Assembly: GCA_025765615.1 (NCBI GenBank)
Contig: JAIVFJ010000009.1
Span: forward strand, 434,001-498,000
From: Zopfochytrium polystomum
Lineage: Eukaryota; Chytridiomycota; Chytridiomycetes; Chytridiales; Chytridiaceae
Direction of reading: 5' to 3'
DNA: 64,000 bases
The translations under genes and the position numbers were made by a program. Below are positions 1-12,014 of the stretch, piece after piece (position 1 is the first letter of the stretch; every line of letters begins with the position of its first letter). The notes beneath the pieces are model-generated. The model worked only from the letters and a program-made list of their open reading frames with translations. It did no database searches and was not told where the DNA came from.

Positions 1-205
1 AGTGGGTGGTCCTCCGTTGAGTCCCAGCTCCTCATCTCTCTCACTGGGGGCACAGCGCAAGTTGCCATTCCTTGTCAGAGATGATAGTCAAAACTCTTCT
101 CGCCCGAAAAGCAATATAGCTCACAAATGATGGGTAAAGAGGTGTGTTCAATAAATTTCTATTGCGCTTAATGGTTTCGAATGAAATTGTTACATGAAAT
201 AATGT

Positions 206-1384
206 TTAGTAGTAGGCGAAGCCTTCGGTGTAGTTAGTTCGAGCATTTTTCGGTTCGGAGTGCTTGTTGGAGTGAAGAAGAGTTGCAGCGAGAAGGAAAG
301 AAAGCGAACGGTAGAGGAACATGAGCAGAGCTGCGACACCGCCAACCTCCCCAAGCCAGTTGTTCTGTGAGCCAAATGAATTAGTGAGTGAGATCAAAAA
401 CCGCCGATTGTTGTTCGGCTACTATGTGGCTCACCATATCAAGGGGCAGGAACTCTTTCTCGTAAACGCACTCCAGTTTTGGGTACTTGATTTCAATTCC
501 AACGGGAGCGGTCGCAGCTTGCAAATCCATGGTCGAGTTGTACAGGGAAAATGAGGTTTTTGTCTCGAAATCGGTCGTAAAGTTTGCGTCCATGTCGATG
601 TGGTAAATCTTCCTCGCCATAATCTCTGTCCTTCCAAACGCGCTCGCGATGCTAAAGTCTTCGAAATCGGCCTCGTAGGACGAGCCCTTTCCACTCTGGT
701 CGTGCAGCTGAACGAAGATTCCTACAGGCCGTCCCGCCCGCGTTCCTACGACACTGACCGCCACGTCCAGCACGTCCTGAGCCGAGTTTGCGACGAGGGC
801 GGTCGTGGTGTCGCCGGCGGCGCCGCCGGGCGGGTCGTTCAGGACGAGACACGTCAGCGTCTCGCCGCCGGTGACTGTCACGTTGGACACGTAGACGCCG
901 TCCGCTCTGCAGGGCTCCTCCGTTGCGATCGAAACCTTGGCGCAGGAGCCCAGGACCAGGGACGCGGCAGGGTCCTGCGGGCACATTATGATCGCTGGGA
1001 ACTCGTACGTTGCTGAGGGGACCTGGGATGGAAAGATGGCGTCAACGTACTCGTTGCTGAAGAGCTGCTTTGGTGTTTTCGTCGTACGGTAGGTCGCGGG
1101 TAACTGCACAGTGTTTTGTTGTCCGAGGGGACGGGAGTAGTTATTAGCATGGGGAAGCTTTGGTCGGTGTTACTTCGAACCTGCGTGACGACACGGTGAC
1201 CGCGTACTCCGGCGTAAATGATCATGGTGATCACAAAGATCACGCCCATGATGATGTTCAAACGGTCGTAGACATTTTGGCCGCGTTGGTTGAGCAAGCG
1301 CGGGCTTGGAGCGTAGAAGTTGCCTGGCAGCGAGATGCACGTCGGCCAATAAATCAATAACGCGATCAGACTTGTGCCAATCTA
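206..1384 (-). CDS. Multi-exon membrane protein of unknown function
   Basis: Three exons fit together on the minus strand. The first visible exon (from about 1384 down) encodes two hydrophobic segments, the second being LNIIMGVIFVITMIIYAGV. A phase-0 intron ends in an AG near 1106. The second exon is a long, probably extracytoplasmic region with several N-x-S/T sites (for example NVT, NFT, NST). A last intron (GT near 438, AG near 385) joins an exon with a further membrane segment (WLGEVGGVAALLMFLYRSLS) and a short hydrophilic tail ending at a stop at 206. The layout is two N-terminal membrane helices, a soluble domain and one C-terminal helix. I recognise no family. The start codon is not resolved; an upstream exon probably lies between 1384 and 1700. 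Confidence 0.55.
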
Positions 1385-2700
1385 GGCTTCCCAATTGCCT
1401 ACCCATGGTCGCAAGGCGTTCTCGGCTAACACTTCTATGGTCAAAATTCCAACGGAGAGGACAAGTGCGTGGAATTGTCAGGTAGAAAAGGATTTTGCTC
1501 GTTGTTGAAAATGTTCCGTTTCGCGTTAGGTACCCTCCCTCGCCGTCCACAAGTGTCGGTCCTATTCATCTCAACACAGTAGATCTGACGCCAAAGCGAC
1601 CTGCCTTCGTCCTCCTGGCACTGTCCTTCCCCTGAGAAAAAAGCAAACACCCTTGTGGCTCCCTCACTACCTCTCCCTCCATCAAAAATACAGCAGCGTG
1701 TACCATGGGTCCGCTCAGCGGTCTCAGTGATCAATCGTGGGATCGATCCCCTGGCGAGAAGAAGGGCTTTCTGGGGTAATGAGTTCGTTCATCAGGCTGT
1801 GGCACGCTGCTTCCTTTTGTCTGTCTCTCTATCGTCTTTGTCGCTTTGGCTGCTGCCGATGCCGTCAGCAGCTCGCGATCGGTGATGGAATTGCGAGCTT
1901 GCCAACAACAAATAACAACAAACAAACAAACAAAATTTCTAATTTTTCCAACTTGGGGGGGAAGCACAATTTTCCGATCGAAATGATTGCAATCGAAATG
2001 GAAGAAGAAGGAGGGTGGAAAAAGGACAGATGGACTTGGCAAGGGACAGAAAATTGCATCACAGCGTCAGACAGACGGAGACGTAAGAGGAGCGGGAAAG
2101 AGCCGGCAGACGCAGACAGACTGGCGTTCGAAACGCCCAGCCAGTCCACTCCTCGCCATGTGCAATGAGTATTGCCAATTACAAGCCGCACCCTGTGTCT
2201 GTCTGCCTCACCGTCACAATCTCTGTCTGTCTCTCTCCCTCTCTGTCCCTCGCCCATTCCACTGTATCCGATAATCCAACGCTCTGAGCGTGCAAAGACC
2301 AGATCGAGCGAGACAGAAGGAGCGGTGGCCGATGCGCTGCATGCGACCTTGGCTGGAAAAAAAAAAAGAAGAAAAAAAAAAAAAAAGAAAAGAAAAAGTA
2401 GTTCCGCCCACGGGAAGAGAGGCCAGACAGCGGCGATAGCAACCAGCGAGCCATCCAGCGAGATCGGCAGTTTCGCCGCACGCACACTACTACTACTACC
2501 ACCGCTACCACTACTCTGTCTCTCTCTCTCACTCCGTCACTCCCCTTCTGATCGGGGCCGCGGGCTTGCCCACTCACTCGCAGGCAGGCAGGCGACCCTC
2601 GGACGCAGGTTTTCCCGCTAGTCGCTTGTCCGGAAAAAAAAAAAAAAGGGGAAAAAAAAAAAAAGAACAAGAAGCAGAAACAAGAACAACAAACGGGCAC
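1385..2700. other. Intergenic region with simple-sequence tracts
   Basis: No convincing coding exon is visible apart from a possible first exon of the minus-strand membrane protein. The right part holds A-rich tracts around 2358-2400 and 2634-2664 and CT-rich and CTA/CCA-rich simple sequence around 2490-2530. It forms the upstream region of the flavoenzyme gene. Confidence 0.5.
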
Positions 2701-2704
2701 CAGC

Positions 2705-2710
2705 TATAAA
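2705..2710 (+). promoter_or_regulatory. TATA box of the aldonolactone oxidase-like gene
   Basis: A TATAAA hexamer lies 88 bp before the ATG at 2798, in a sensible place for a core promoter with a short 5' leader. Confidence 0.5.
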
Positions 2711-2797
2711 GGGACGGGGTCCGGCAAGTTCGAGTACATCGCTACCAACCGAACAAGTCTCTCCATCATCCTTTCTCACCAGCTCCAGCCAGCAGCC

Positions 2798-4300
2798 ATG
2801 ACTACCTCCGCCCCCTCCGACGTCATCTACAACTGGTCCGGCATCCACCCCCTCGCCAAAACATCCCAGCTGTGCTACCCTCCAACTGTCGCCCACGTCC
2901 AGCAACTGCTCCAGTCGCTTGCAAAAGAATCCAACCCAAAGATTCGCATTATCGGCAGTGGCCTCTCCTACGAGCCAATCGTCCAGGTTTCCACCCCTGC
3001 CTCGCCAGACACGATCAGCGCCGCCTTGACCAGCAGCAGCGACAGCAATGCGGCAACGTCTGGACCGCTGCTGATTAGCTTGAAGGAACTGAGCGGGCTT
3101 GTCGGCATGGGTGGCTCGACTGCGACCTTCTTGGCTGGCACCACTTTGGACGAGGTGTTTTCGATCCTGGTTGCGCACAACCGGCAGCTTCCCTGTTCGC
3201 CCGGCGTGATCGGGATTCAAACGGTCGCAGGCGCGACCGCCACAGGAACCCACGGTCAGGGCCTCTACCAGTCTAGCATCGCCGACACGATTCACTCCAT
3301 GGACGTCGTCCACCCGGACGGCTCCCTGGTCACCATTACCGACTCGAACCCCAACTTTGGAGCGTACATGTCCGGCCTCGGCTGCCTCGGCATTGCCGTC
3401 TCGTTCACTTTCAACACCCAGCCCATGCAGACGCTCACGTGCATGAAGTCTTCCATTCCATACGAAGACTTTGTCGAGCATTACGTCACCCTCAACCGCG
3501 AAAACGAGTACGTCAAGACCTGGTGGTTCCCCGAGACGGACCTGGTTCACGTCTGGTGCGCGTCGGAATCCACCACCGACCAGAAAGCCGCGTACGACGC
3601 CAACGACCGCAAGCTCCTCGCCATCTCGGCCGCCGACGACGCCATGAACCGCACCGTCGACTCGATCGCCGCCAAGATGGCCGAAGACACCAAGGACGAC
3701 TCGCGGTCCGGCCGCCAGTTCGACACGGTCGCCCGCTTCTACAACGCCACCGCCGTCACGGGCAACATTTTCCAAATCTTTTGCAAGGGCATCCCCGTCC
3801 CGCAAATCAACTGCGAGATTGCGGTGCCGCTCGTCAACTTTAAAAAGGCCGTCGCGGCCCTGAAGGACTGGGTTGCCGTGCACGGCCACCACCGCCTGCA
3901 CTACCCGTTCATCTTCCGCTCCACCGGCGCGTCGCGCGCGTGGCTGAGCCCCTCGTACGGCCAGGAGGTGTGCTACATCGGCTTCCTCGTGTACCTCGCC
4001 AAGGACGGCACCGCCGCGCCGGGCAGCTTCGACATGATGCGCTCCATTCAGCAGGTCCTCGCGCCGCTCGGCGGCATCCCACACCTCGGAAAGCACTTTG
4101 CCAGGGACGTCTTTGACTTTGAGGCGGCGCTTCCGCGGTGGAAGGACTTTGACGCGCTGCGCAAGTCGGTTGACCCAAAGGGAATGCTTGAGAACGACTT
4201 TGTGGCTTCGCTGTTTGCCGGCGAATTTTCCAGCACCAAGAGCAAACGGGCGACCGCGTCGCGGCGCTTGGAGCGGCCAGCGATTGCTGCGCGCCTGTAA
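2798..4300 (+). CDS. FAD-dependent aldonolactone (D-arabinono/L-gulono-lactone) oxidase-like protein
   Basis: A single uninterrupted 500-residue frame from ATG. The N-terminal half (about residues 22-200) is an FAD-binding PCMH-type domain with GSGLSY near residue 53 and GIQTVAGATATGTHGQG near 145. The C-terminal half resembles the D-arabinono-lactone oxidase domain and ends with IPHLGKHF near residue 426 followed by DPKGMLENDF. Family members oxidise sugar lactones to ascorbate-type products and pass electrons to oxygen or cytochrome c. Two landmarks differ: Leu56 stands where many members carry the His that binds FAD covalently (plant galactonolactone dehydrogenase also has Leu there), and the usual HWxK motif reads HLGK. 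Length matches the family (about 500-530). A polyadenylation-like AATAAA is at 4530-4535. The exact substrate cannot be told from sequence. Confidence 0.85.
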   Translation: MTTSAPSDVIYNWSGIHPLAKTSQLCYPPTVAHVQQLLQSLAKESNPKIRIIGSGLSYEPIVQVSTPASPDTISAALTSSSDSNAATSGPLLISLKELSGLVGMGGSTATFLAGTTLDEVFSILVAHNRQLPCSPGVIGIQTVAGATATGTHGQGLYQSSIADTIHSMDVVHPDGSLVTITDSNPNFGAYMSGLGCLGIAVSFTFNTQPMQTLTCMKSSIPYEDFVEHYVTLNRENEYVKTWWFPETDLVHVWCASESTTDQKAAYDANDRKLLAISAADDAMNRTVDSIAAKMAEDTKDDSRSGRQFDTVARFYNATAVTGNIFQIFCKGIPVPQINCEIAVPLVNFKKAVAALKDWVAVHGHHRLHYPFIFRSTGASRAWLSPSYGQEVCYIGFLVYLAKDGTAAPGSFDMMRSIQQVLAPLGGIPHLGKHFARDVFDFEAALPRWKDFDALRKSVDPKGMLENDFVASLFAGEFSSTKSKRATASRRLERPAIAARL

Positions 4301-4438
4301 AGGCATGGCCGAGAGCCGCATTCGTGTTTCGTTTCGTTCTACTTTCTGAGTTACCTTGTTTACCCACGCATGGCTTTCGGGCATTGTTCGCCCAATTTCT
4401 CTTTGCTTTGTACTGTTTTTCTCCCTCTAATACAACTG

Positions 4439-4846
4439 CTACCCTTGACTTTTCACCCACCTGCATTGGGGGAGCCCACTGGCACAGGAAGGATCCAATT
4501 GTTCCATGTCTCGACTGCTGAGCCCGATCAATAAACCACATACTTTTACTGGAAATTCACTTGGCGCTACGTTCAAATAGCACCGGCGCACAATCAGTAA
4601 GCTGTGTCTACGTCGCGTCACGAACGTGGAAAAAAGGAAAGGTTCTGGGGCTCCGGCGCGAACCAAAACATTTCCTGCCTCTTGATCGGCCTTGTTGTAT
4701 ACGATTGCACTATGTGCGTCTTGCGTACTTTGAGTTCTAACCGGGAAGCCCCCTTCGAGCAAATCTGATTGTGAATATGCCTCAACAGCCCAAATCATCA
4801 TAAGTGGAACAAGAATGGAAAGGAAACAAAAGAAAATCAAAATCAT
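4439..4846 (-). CDS. Possible small single-pass membrane protein ORF
   Basis: From an ATG at 4846 the minus-strand frame opens with a strong hydrophobic stretch (MILIFFCFLSILVPLMMIWA) and then a hydrophilic region of about 115 residues with no recognised motif. It lies between the convergent 3' ends of the flavoenzyme and exportin-T genes. It could be a real small gene, an exon of something larger, or chance. Family unknown. Confidence 0.25.
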   Translation of the reverse strand: MILIFFCFLSILVPLMMIWAVEAYSQSDLLEGGFPVRTQSTQDAHSAIVYNKADQEAGNVLVRAGAPEPFLFSTFVTRRRHSLLIVRRCYLNVAPSEFPVKVCGLLIGLSSRDMEQLDPSCASGLPQCRWVKSQG

Positions 4847-4988
4847 ATCAATTGCGCGACGCCCCGCGCGCAAGCGATTCCGGTCCAAATCGCCAACATT
4901 GTCCCACCTTTCTTGTCATGCAGCGAACAAGCGAAACTGGAAATACCAAATACATCTATCTGCCGAAAGTCTGCAGGCATCAAAATTG

Positions 4989-7900
4989 TTAGAAAGGTAA
5001 GCTACGTGCACGGTGTTGTAATATCACCTTTAGCAAGCCTTGGAACTCCTTTGTGGGCAATTGCTGGAGCGCCATTGTGAATTGAAGTGCCAATTGTGGC
5101 GGGCATTGAATGGATGGCAGATACGCATTCAAAAACTCCAAATACTCCAGTCCTTGCACTATCAAGATTCGCTTGTGTACCAGTGCCAACTCAGCAAACA
5201 CAGCGATCGTTTGCGGATCTTGCACGCTGAAGTCGGGCTTTAGCGGCGCCTGGAACAATGCCGGGACAATGCTTTCGTAGATAAATTTGTCAAAGCCAGG
5301 CAATGGAGAACGCCCGCCAGTGCCGATCGCGACAAGGTTGCCATCTTTCTGCTTCTTGTCCGTGTTCAAAGGCTTGGCACCGACCATACCAGTCTTGCGG
5401 GAACGGTTGGGATCAGGGGATTGAGCCGGCCGTGCAGTCAGTATCGTGGTAGGAATTTCAACACCGTTGCTTGTCGCGCTAGGTTTTGGTGCACTCCCCC
5501 AAGAAGCAACCATTTTGGAAAGGGCTGAGAGCGCCATTTTTTGTGCTGTGTAATCTGATGGATCCATTCCATAGAAAACGCACGACTGCAAAACGGTGTT
5601 CAGCAGAGGATAGTTCGCTAGATGTCGATAGTGAATATTTGAGTCATAAAATGGGGGAAATAAAATTCAGCGTACCCTCTGTGATTAGGACTCCCTCAAG
5701 CTCAAACACAAAAATGTTATTGAGAAAATTGAGATAAGCCCGGCGCAGGTTGATTGCATCGTTTTTATCATCGAAGCCGGTTATCTCCTGATTAAGACCA
5801 GTGAAGATTCTCTCCAGCAAAGGAGTGGTTATGTCATTAAGAATTGGGAACATTGAGGTCTGGAGCGCCTTAGTGGTCGCATTAATGGGAGCAGTGGGGA
5901 GTACCTTGAATTTAAACATGAGTTGGATCAAGGATGGAAGAAAATTGGCCAGCTCCCGTGTTGTGCAGTTGGCCAGCAGACCTGCAGCTAACATTGGCTC
6001 GAAATAAGGTAAGATATCGTTCCCAATGCATCCGATCAGCCTTTGAAACGCAAATCGTGTCTAAAAAGTTCGTTCAGCTGGTAGGACAAGCTGGAATGTA
6101 GAACAAGAAAGCACCTACAGATTCTCGAATCACTTCAAATGTACTGAGCTGTTGCAGGACAAGAACTATGAGGCCAAGTGCCTCCTTAAATACGGATGCC
6201 CACAACGGAGACGGAGTGACGGATGATTTCGTTGACACATCATAATCTGGAAAACCTGGCAAATTTATCTTAGGAGGTTGATTGACCTCAGCAGGTGACA
6301 GTCCCACCTTTTCCGATACTGCCGATCGCAGTAATTAATTGTTTTAAATGCGTCGTGACTGGCATATTGTCGGGTGGACTGTCCGATTTGTAAAGCTGGC
6401 TGTCCAGAATCTGCTTGATCGTGGCAAGCAGCGGTCCAACAACGCGTTGAAGCAGCTGCTCTTGCTTCGAACTGTCAGGTTCAAGGGAGATAAAGTACCC
6501 TACGGCTTCAAAAAGGGATAACTGGCTGTCGAAGTAACTGATTTCGGAATCGTCAGAGCTGTCGGTAGCAAGCGTGGAGGAAGAAACCGTTCGCAATGTA
6601 GGGGTTGGCGCCGGTGAAATGGGTTGGACAACAAGGAGATCCTTGATCAATGGGGTTAGGACTTCAGATCGGCGGTCCCTCCATGTACCTGAACAGAAAT
6701 AACAAATTTGGAGGCGAACGGCTGGAGCTTCGCTTTCAAATCCTTCCCCTCTTTCAGAAACCTTAATAATAAGTAAAACAGTCGACTTTGGACTGCTTGG
6801 TTTGGAAAATGCAGGCCTCTAAACTCAATACTATCAGTCTTCTTCACGGCGAGTAAAAAACAATCATACCTTTTGTCGACGAAGGATTCTAGGACGACTG
6901 GAAGGAATTCTGGGCGCGTTTGAAAGAACTGAGAGTATCGCACAATGACCTCAAAGTACACAAGGGGAATGGATGGGATGTGGATAACTGGAAACGCCTG
7001 CACCGGAGATACATCAAAATCTTCTGCCGGAGCGAGCTATTTTACAAACCACTCTTAATCATTTGTTCCAACAAGGGTTCCATGGCAGTTGCAGGTCCTT
7101 ATCAATGGCACGTGAGACTATGAAGCAAATAATGAAAAGTGACAGACCTTTGAAAATGTGAATAAGGTGAAGTGCCAGCTCTGCTTCCGACCACTTAAGT
7201 GCTTCTGTCAGAGCCTGTCCTCTACCAGTGGCAGCTACTACAGTATCGAAAGTTGATGTCACAACCGAAGAGAAATACGAGAAGAACATTGTGTCGTCGA
7301 TTTGTTCCAGCCGAGAACGTAAGCTCTGCATCATAATGAACATTGCTAAGACAAGAAGAGGATGGAGTACGGCAACCAAACGTACGCGTCGAAGTTCCTG
7401 GAAAAGCGCTTCGTCCTCTCCGGCTCCATTGCCAAAGGTGAAGTCATCCTCCTCGTTGTATTTCAGCTTGGAAACGAAAACGCCAAGTAGCAGGAACATG
7501 CTCTCCTCAATAAACTTTGGGACTTCATGAACAAGTAGGCCCCGTAACGATGGGTCGGAGCCATCCGAAATGCCAACTACGATGTTGGTCTTCTGCGCAT
7601 CCTTGAGTAACTTGAGTAGCTCGTCCGCGAAGGGCAGAACTGTTGTCGAAATTTCCTCATACTCACTCTGCAGCGTTCTGATGGCATGCGGCAACAGATT
7701 TTGTATGAGCAACAGGGCTAATCCACGAGAGTCGCGCGTCGGAGGAAGGTTTTCGCAGCAGCGGCATATTTCTACACCGACGGCGTTGATGTACTTTGCC
7801 ATTTGATCGAGCAGCTCGGAGTCATCGGATGTGGCGGTCCATAAGGGTTCCAACACGTTCACAGCGCGAAGGGCTTCAATCAAATCGAGTTTGTCAACGT

Positions 7901-8769
7901 TCGTCATTCCTTTCTCAACAATGCCAAGAAGACACTGCAAGGATGACACCCGCAAAGAAGGATGTTGCAAGTACTCGTAGAGTCGATTGATCACCTCAGG
8001 CACCACGACGAGTTTGATGTCAATCCAGGACACGTACTGACCGATGTTCCGCAAGGTTGTGGCAGCAACTTCGAGACTCTGCTTGGAAGCAGAAGGCGTT
8101 GTGTTGGCAATAAGTATCTGAAGCCATGCATCGCGTAGTCGTTGAACTGCTGACATCCTCATCTGATCTTTAAGCGCTGTGTTCAAAACAAGGTCATCCT
8201 CCGACCTGATCGCGTCAATTGCCACAACCTCCTCGTCAATGCTGATACAGATCCGGAGGAAAAGGTTCACGATCAGATCCGACCGCGGCCCACCGACTGA
8301 CGAAGAGAGAAGGGCGAGCAAATCATCGAAGAATGACTGCCAGGAATTCTGGTACTGAAGCCGGAAGAGAAGTACAAGAATTTGGCAGAACTTGTTTTTT
8401 AAGAAGTCTGGCACCGTTGGGTCAACGCCTTTTTCGAGCCACGCCCACAGAGACTGACGCAGAAAGCTCTTCGTGCCAGGATCGATGGTGTGATACCGCC
8501 GCTGGTTGCGGAGGAGATCTTCCACAAGCTGAAGGGCGATGAAGCGTATTTGTGGATCCCTTGATTTAGAATGGGAGAGCATTTAATCGCAGATCGACAA
8601 AAGAGATTGCTCCAAACCTTGTTGGAACGGCCAGGAACAGATTTAAACCAAGCTGCCAACCATCAGGGCTATCCTTCACCCTTGCGAAGTACACCATGGC
8701 CTCCTCCTTCAGCGCCTGATTCGCGGAGGGCGAAAGGCCCGCCACAATCGCGCGCTCGAGCTCATCCAT
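4989..8769 (-). CDS. XPOT: Exportin-T (tRNA nuclear exporter, XPOT/Los1)
   Basis: An importin-beta-family karyopherin that carries mature tRNA out of the nucleus with Ran-GTP. Exon 1 begins at ATG 8769 and ends at 8618; a 57-bp intron follows, and exon 2 runs 8560-7148. Splicing gives an N-terminus in the family pattern (a short acidic start, then SPDGWQ and RDPQIRFIALQLVEDLLRNQ). Later exons, roughly to 7050, 7003-6700, 6650-6300, 6250-5650 and 5600-4989, carry FEVIVRYSQFF, SLFEAVGYFI and a C-terminus ending near ALQQLPTKEFQGLLKVILQ, all matching exportin-T HEAT repeats in order. The junction near 7040 is uncertain because the obvious intron would be under 30 bp. No frame break is seen. It is transcribed away from the unknown plus-strand gene at 9091. 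Confidence 0.9.
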
Positions 8770-9090
8770 GCAGGGTGGGAGAATCGAAACGAATTTTGGA
8801 CTAAAGAGAAGCCCTCAGTCAGGGTAGAGACGTTCGGGCCGACAGGTTGAATGCGCGTTGTAACGAGATTGGAAAGAGCAGCAAGAACTCCAAAAATCGC
8901 TTGGCGGAAGGGACAGGATTGTGCAGCTGTTGCGGCAAAAGTGGTGGCTGCAACTTTGCGAAAAGGGAGCCCCAGCTATGCTTCTGTCGAAGAAAGAAAG
9001 AAAGCCTCTGGCGCTCGTTGAAGATCGTGACAAGGCTCCAGTGCGGTTCAGTCACAAACAGACATAATTATTGGTTCGAATCACGAGGAA

Positions 9091-9838
9091 ATGATGAATC
9101 GGAGTTTCAAAACTGCGAAGTCGCTTGACAACGTCATCGGACAGGAGGACGAGTTGAGACGTCTATTCTCTTCCTCACCAGACCCAGACACTCTTCCCAA
9201 TGCAATCATGATCACTCCAACAACCACGCCTTGTGATATGTATGATGTCGCCGTTGAATCCCCAAGTCACCGATTAAAGTGGATACTGATACTGATACCT
9301 GTGCAGGCTCGAGTTCGTGATCGGAAGGCTCGAAGATGATCAGGCCCGACGATTGTATTCCGCGCTGGGCGAAGCTGGCAAAGGCGATAATATCCAGGTT
9401 AAACGTTTGCTGCATATGATGAATGTCACTGAAAACTTTGTCACGCCCAGCAACGACACAACACGCGAGAGTTGAGGAATGCAACGGATTTCAACACAAA
9501 GCTGCTCGATCTCGCAAACATCACATCCACTACGCTGTACGAGGACTTTTGCGTCACATTCAACGCCGAGTACAGGCCCTGGTTGAATGCAGATGTGAAC
9601 GAGTTCACTCCTGGGTTGGGGAACGCAGCGGCTCAGGCTCGAGTCGCAGTCGAGATGGCGGAGAAGGTATTTAAGCTGGTTTGGATTTCTTTGCATCTAA
9701 ATACGGTTTGTCTGACCAAGCGTTCGTTTGCAGAGATTATCCACTATAGCAGACGCACAGCGGGTGTACGACAAGGTTTTGCTGGACATAACATCGCACG
9801 GACAGGATCTGAAGAACGCTGTTGTCAGAATAAAGTAG
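9091..9838 (+). CDS. Small four-exon gene of unknown function
   Basis: Four exons join in phase: ATG at 9091, a donor near 9239 (AT then GTATG) with acceptor at about 9307, a second intron from about 9399 (GTTAAAC) to about 9473 (CGCGAGAG), and a third from about 9667 to 9731 (TTTGCAG). The stop is at 9836-9838. The product is about 175 residues, acidic and probably helical, with segments such as LEFVIGRLEDDQARRLYSAL and RLSTIADAQRVYDKVLLDI. No signal peptide, membrane helix or catalytic motif is seen, and I do not recognise a family. A weak pattern resemblance to small lysosome/BLOC-type coiled-coil proteins is not strong enough to name it. It faces exportin-T across about 320 bp. Confidence 0.6.
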
Positions 9839-10022
9839 TTCCAGATGGATTCTACGAACTGCATCAATCTGTCCGTTAATGAAGGGCAACCTGGGAGCGA
9901 GAAACGCAGGAAGAATATGTAGAGAACGATGCATTCTTTATCTACTTCCACGACCCAATGAGAGGACCTCATAAACCACCATCACCACTATCACACCAGC
10001 AACAAGGCTATCACCTGCAAAA

Positions 10023-11412
10023 TCACAGATTGAGCGACTTCTTGACCGCGTTGACAATGTTGTTCACCGACGGCAACGATAGGGTCTCCAGGTTTTGCGC
10101 GTACGGCATAGGAATGTCTGCCCCTGCGACTCTTAGGATTGGCGCATCCAGGTGGTCAAAGGCTTCGCTCTCGAGGATCTGGGCGGCAATTTCCGAGCCC
10201 ACACCAAACATGGGCCAACCACCCTCTACTGTCACGAGATGATTGGTCTTTTTGACTGAAGCAATAATCGTGTCCATGTCGAGCGGCCGGATGGATCGAA
10301 GATTGATAACCTCGGCTTTGACCCCGAGTTTGGCAAGCTCCTTCGCCGCATCAAGAGCAAATCCGACCGGGCGAGAATGTGCGACAATAGTAACATCGGA
10401 GCCTATCGCCACCATCAGTTTGCGATTGCAAAGAGGCTACTCTGCACAGAACATACCTTCAAGCTCAACTTTCGCTTTGCCAAAGGGAAGCACGAAATCT
10501 TTCGACAGTACTGCGTCCGAAACGTCGAAGGAAATGCCGTACATAAGCTCATTCTCCAAAACGACAACCGGGTTGGGGTCGCGGATGGCGGCCTTCAGCA
10601 GGCCCTTCGCGTCTTCCGCCGACCACGGGCTAACCACTTTCAAACCTGGAACTGATCCATACCACGCAGCGAAACATTGGGAGTGCTGCGCTGCAACTCC
10701 TGCAGCCGCTCCGTTGGGGCCGCGGAAAACGATCGGGACTTCAATGGTGCCCCCGGACATATACCGCGTTTTCGCAGCCGAGTTAACGACGTGATCGATA
10801 GCCTAATTCGGGCAAAGAAAGGCTCAGTAAGCACGATCAGATTGTGAAACAGAGCTCACCTGCATGGAAAAGTTGAACGTCATGAATTCACAAATTGGCT
10901 TGAGGCCAGCTAGAGCAGCTCCGACCGCGATGCCTGCAAAACCCATCTCCGTAATTGGGGTATCGATCACGCGTTTCTCCCCAAACTTGTCCAAAAGGCC
11001 TTTCGTAACCTGGCAGCACGAATAAGCAATTTACCGACATTTCGACCTACAACCCACCTTGTAGGCACCATTGTATCGAGCTACTTCCTCTCCGAGAATG
11101 AAAACCTTCTCATCGGCAGTCATCTCCTCGTCCATGGCTTGATTGAGAGCATCGCGAACAGTAATTGACTGAAAAAGTGGAATGGGATCAATACGATTGA
11201 CTTGCAGCGCTCTGCTGCCATAGTGGATGAAGGCGGCGTCGTTCCTCTAAGTTCGGGAACCAGATTCTTACGTTTGATGAGGTCGACGCAAGAGACCGTG
11301 CAGTTGGGATGACGAGAGGAGCAGCAAAGCGCCTCGAGCTGGCTGAAATGGTGCTGCGGGAGGACAGAACGCAACGCGCTGCGAGTCGAGCGAGAGATGA
11401 GGAATGCGCCAT
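10023..11412 (-). CDS. PDB1: Pyruvate dehydrogenase E1 component subunit beta, mitochondrial
   Basis: Beta subunit of the thiamine-diphosphate E1 enzyme that decarboxylates pyruvate in the mitochondrial matrix. Five exons splice cleanly: 11412-11272, 11168-11058, 11009-10860, 10802-10457 and 10402-10023, giving 375 residues, the usual length. Residues 1 to about 45 are rich in Ser, Arg and Ala with few acids, a matrix-targeting presequence. The body shows [64 protein letters not shown] and the C-terminal transketolase-like [21 protein letters not shown] and GADIPMPYA. All introns are short (49-103 bp) with GT-AG ends. Convergent genes flank it. No defect is seen. Confidence 0.95.
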
Positions 11413-11457
11413 CCGAGTTGCGTGCGGGAGTGGACGTTGAGGGTGGGCGTTGGGTTG

Positions 11458-11489
<32 letters not shown>

Positions 11490-12014
11490 TTTTGTCCCTC
11501 TCCTTCCAATTTGTTTGTCCTCCACAATCGTATTTTTCCTGTTATCCTTTCCAACGTCGATCGATAGCAGTGCCCCCATCCGTGGAGTTTCGCAAGTACG
11601 ATCAGATTATCAAGGACTGTTGTTCTTGCTGGTGCCACTTGCGATCCGTGGCGCGACCGCTCTTCACGTCGAGACTGACCCCAGCAAGCTTTCCACTCAA
11701 AGGAGTGCGCACTGCGAGAGAGGGAATGGACACGAGATAGCCGTCCAGGCCTTGAATCCTGCCTTGGGGTTTGGCCACCCTTTGTAAGCGAGTGCCAGAT
11801 CAATTGCTCATCCCTACCCGTAGCACATCAAAGAAGGATCCACCTTCAGTGAAGAGATCACGCGCAGCAGAGCAATACGCAAATTAGCGTTTATAGCATT
11901 TATTGGATATTGAGGGCTGAACAATGCGGCCAGCCTCTCACACGTCCAGTATCCCCCCACTTCATGCACTACCACTACCAAAAGGCTCGCATATACCAGA
12001 AATCCCGTTAGCCA

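Noticed and set aside
2618..4384. 588-residue minus-strand open frame opposite the lactone oxidase gene
   Set aside because: It is the mirror of a GC-rich coding sequence. Its composition (Val/Arg/Gly/Asp repeats) is typical of an antisense shadow, and the plus strand has a clear enzyme family.
8815..9055. Possible upstream exon of exportin-T on the minus strand
   Set aside because: The ATG at 8769 already gives the expected exportin-T N-terminus; these frames have no family similarity.
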